6,520 bases of DNA from Chloroflexota bacterium. GTDB taxonomy: Bacteria; Chloroflexota; Dehalococcoidia; Lucifugimonadales; Lucifugimonadaceae. The stretch covers positions 1 to 6,520 of the forward strand of contig JAJCYX010000434.1 of the NCBI GenBank assembly GCA_029262715.1. The letters run 5' to 3'. Below the pieces are notes generated by a model that did no database searches, was not told the origin of the DNA, and saw nothing but the letters and a program-made list of their open reading frames with translations. Position 1 is the first letter of the stretch. The number at the start of each line of letters is the position of its first letter. The translations under genes and the position numbers were made by a program. Positions 6,150 through 6,520 of this stretch are shown here, piece after piece.

Positions 6150-6520
6150 TTGTTACGACAACAGAATTTCCTGCAGATTTCATCCGCAGAACAACGCTTG
6201 ATGGACAGGTTTGGAGCCTTGAGCTCAGGCTCTGGGTCTCATTCGCCGAGTCTCGTCACCATGCGGCAGAGCTTGCCGGAGATCAACGTTGACATTGACG
6301 GTTGCTACCTCTCGAACCCGCTGGCTACCGAACTTTTTTGGTCCCATTTCAATTCCGACTCACAGAATGATCCACAGTTCATCACGCGGATGTTCGAGGC
6401 GTATCCCTCCCAAAATCGAGATATTGCACAGAAGTTGGCTTCAACTGTAGGCGTGGATCCGGGTTGAATTTTCGTCGCCAACGGGGCGACAGAAGCGATT
6501 CAGGCAGTAGTTCACAACTA
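6150..6520 (+). pseudogene. HisC-like fold-type I aminotransferase, 5' part, interrupted by in-frame TGA
   Basis: From about 6240 the frame reads SHSPSLVTMRQ, INVDIDGCYLSNPLATELF, YPSQNRDIAQKLASTVGVDPG, then TGA (6465-6467), then in the same frame IFVANGATEAIQAVVHN to the window end. PSQN...GVDP followed by IFVxNGATEAI is the N-terminal arm and first PLP-domain helix of class I/II aminotransferases of the histidinol-phosphate type. Conservation on both sides of the TGA shows that one codon, not an insertion or deletion, breaks the gene. It is a pseudogene, a point mutant or a base-calling error. The PLP lysine lies beyond the window. The start is uncertain: TTG 6150 has GGAG (6141-6144) five bases upstream, while ATG 6201 lacks an SD. 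It is divergent from the LicD-like gene; a role in making an amino-alcohol or amino-sugar for that pathway is conceivable but unproven. Confidence 0.72.

Noticed and set aside
5929..6201. Open frame of 90 codons upstream of the aminotransferase
   Set aside because: No motif, no good SD, composition unlike the neighbouring proteins, and it overlaps the aminotransferase 5' region in another frame.
6465..6467. TGA recoded as Gly, Trp or selenocysteine in the aminotransferase
   Set aside because: The IolE-like gene ends naturally at TGA and trhO also ends at TGA, so TGA is a stop here. The position is not one where aminotransferases use a catalytic Cys or Sec, and no SECIS-like stem was apparent.

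Overview
The window looks like bacterial chromosome of moderate-to-high GC with ordinary Shine-Dalgarno signals and a standard genetic code. Several genes end in TGA, so TGA is a stop here. The gene content is that of a free-living, probably environmental or marine heterotroph: a DAO-family flavin amine oxidase, an IolE-like sugar isomerase, a CPPED1-like phosphoesterase and LicD-type surface decoration. The mix is reminiscent of SAR202-type Chloroflexota, but that is an impression from gene content, not a demonstrated placement.

Left part (1-2054): the window opens inside the 3' end of a tRNA U34 hydroxylase gene (trhO, + strand). It converges on a CPPED1-like metallophosphoesterase (- strand). 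A 288-base divergent spacer separates the phosphoesterase from a cytoplasmic thioredoxin-fold redoxin (+ strand). The redoxin ends tail-to-tail on the next gene, with both stop codons contained in one CTAG.

Middle and right part (2051-5808): four genes lie on the - strand, read right to left. They are a LicD-type phosphotransferase with an added C-terminal beta-sandwich-like domain, a PCYT2/TagD-type cytidylyltransferase, an IolE-like TIM-barrel isomerase, and an MSOX/MTOX-type FAD oxidase starting at TTG. The first two form a sensible pair: a CDP-alcohol is made and its phospho-alcohol moiety is transferred to an acceptor, probably a surface glycan. The isomerase and oxidase each have their own leader and may only be loosely linked.

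Right edge (6150-6520): a HisC-like fold-type I aminotransferase begins on the + strand, divergent from the licD-type gene. Its reading frame is cut by a TGA between two well-conserved halves, so it is a pseudogene or carries a sequencing error.

Most notable points: (1) the cytidylyltransferase has a strong SD 6 nt before an ATC codon and no ATG/GTG/TTG that would keep its first beta strand, so AUC initiation or a start-codon mutation is likely; (2) the LicD catalytic domain is fused to a CarboxypepD_reg-like module; (3) the aminotransferase has an in-frame nonsense codon; (4) a 7-bp inverted repeat sits just before the weak TTG start of the FAD oxidase. No RNA genes, insertion sequences or CRISPR arrays were seen.
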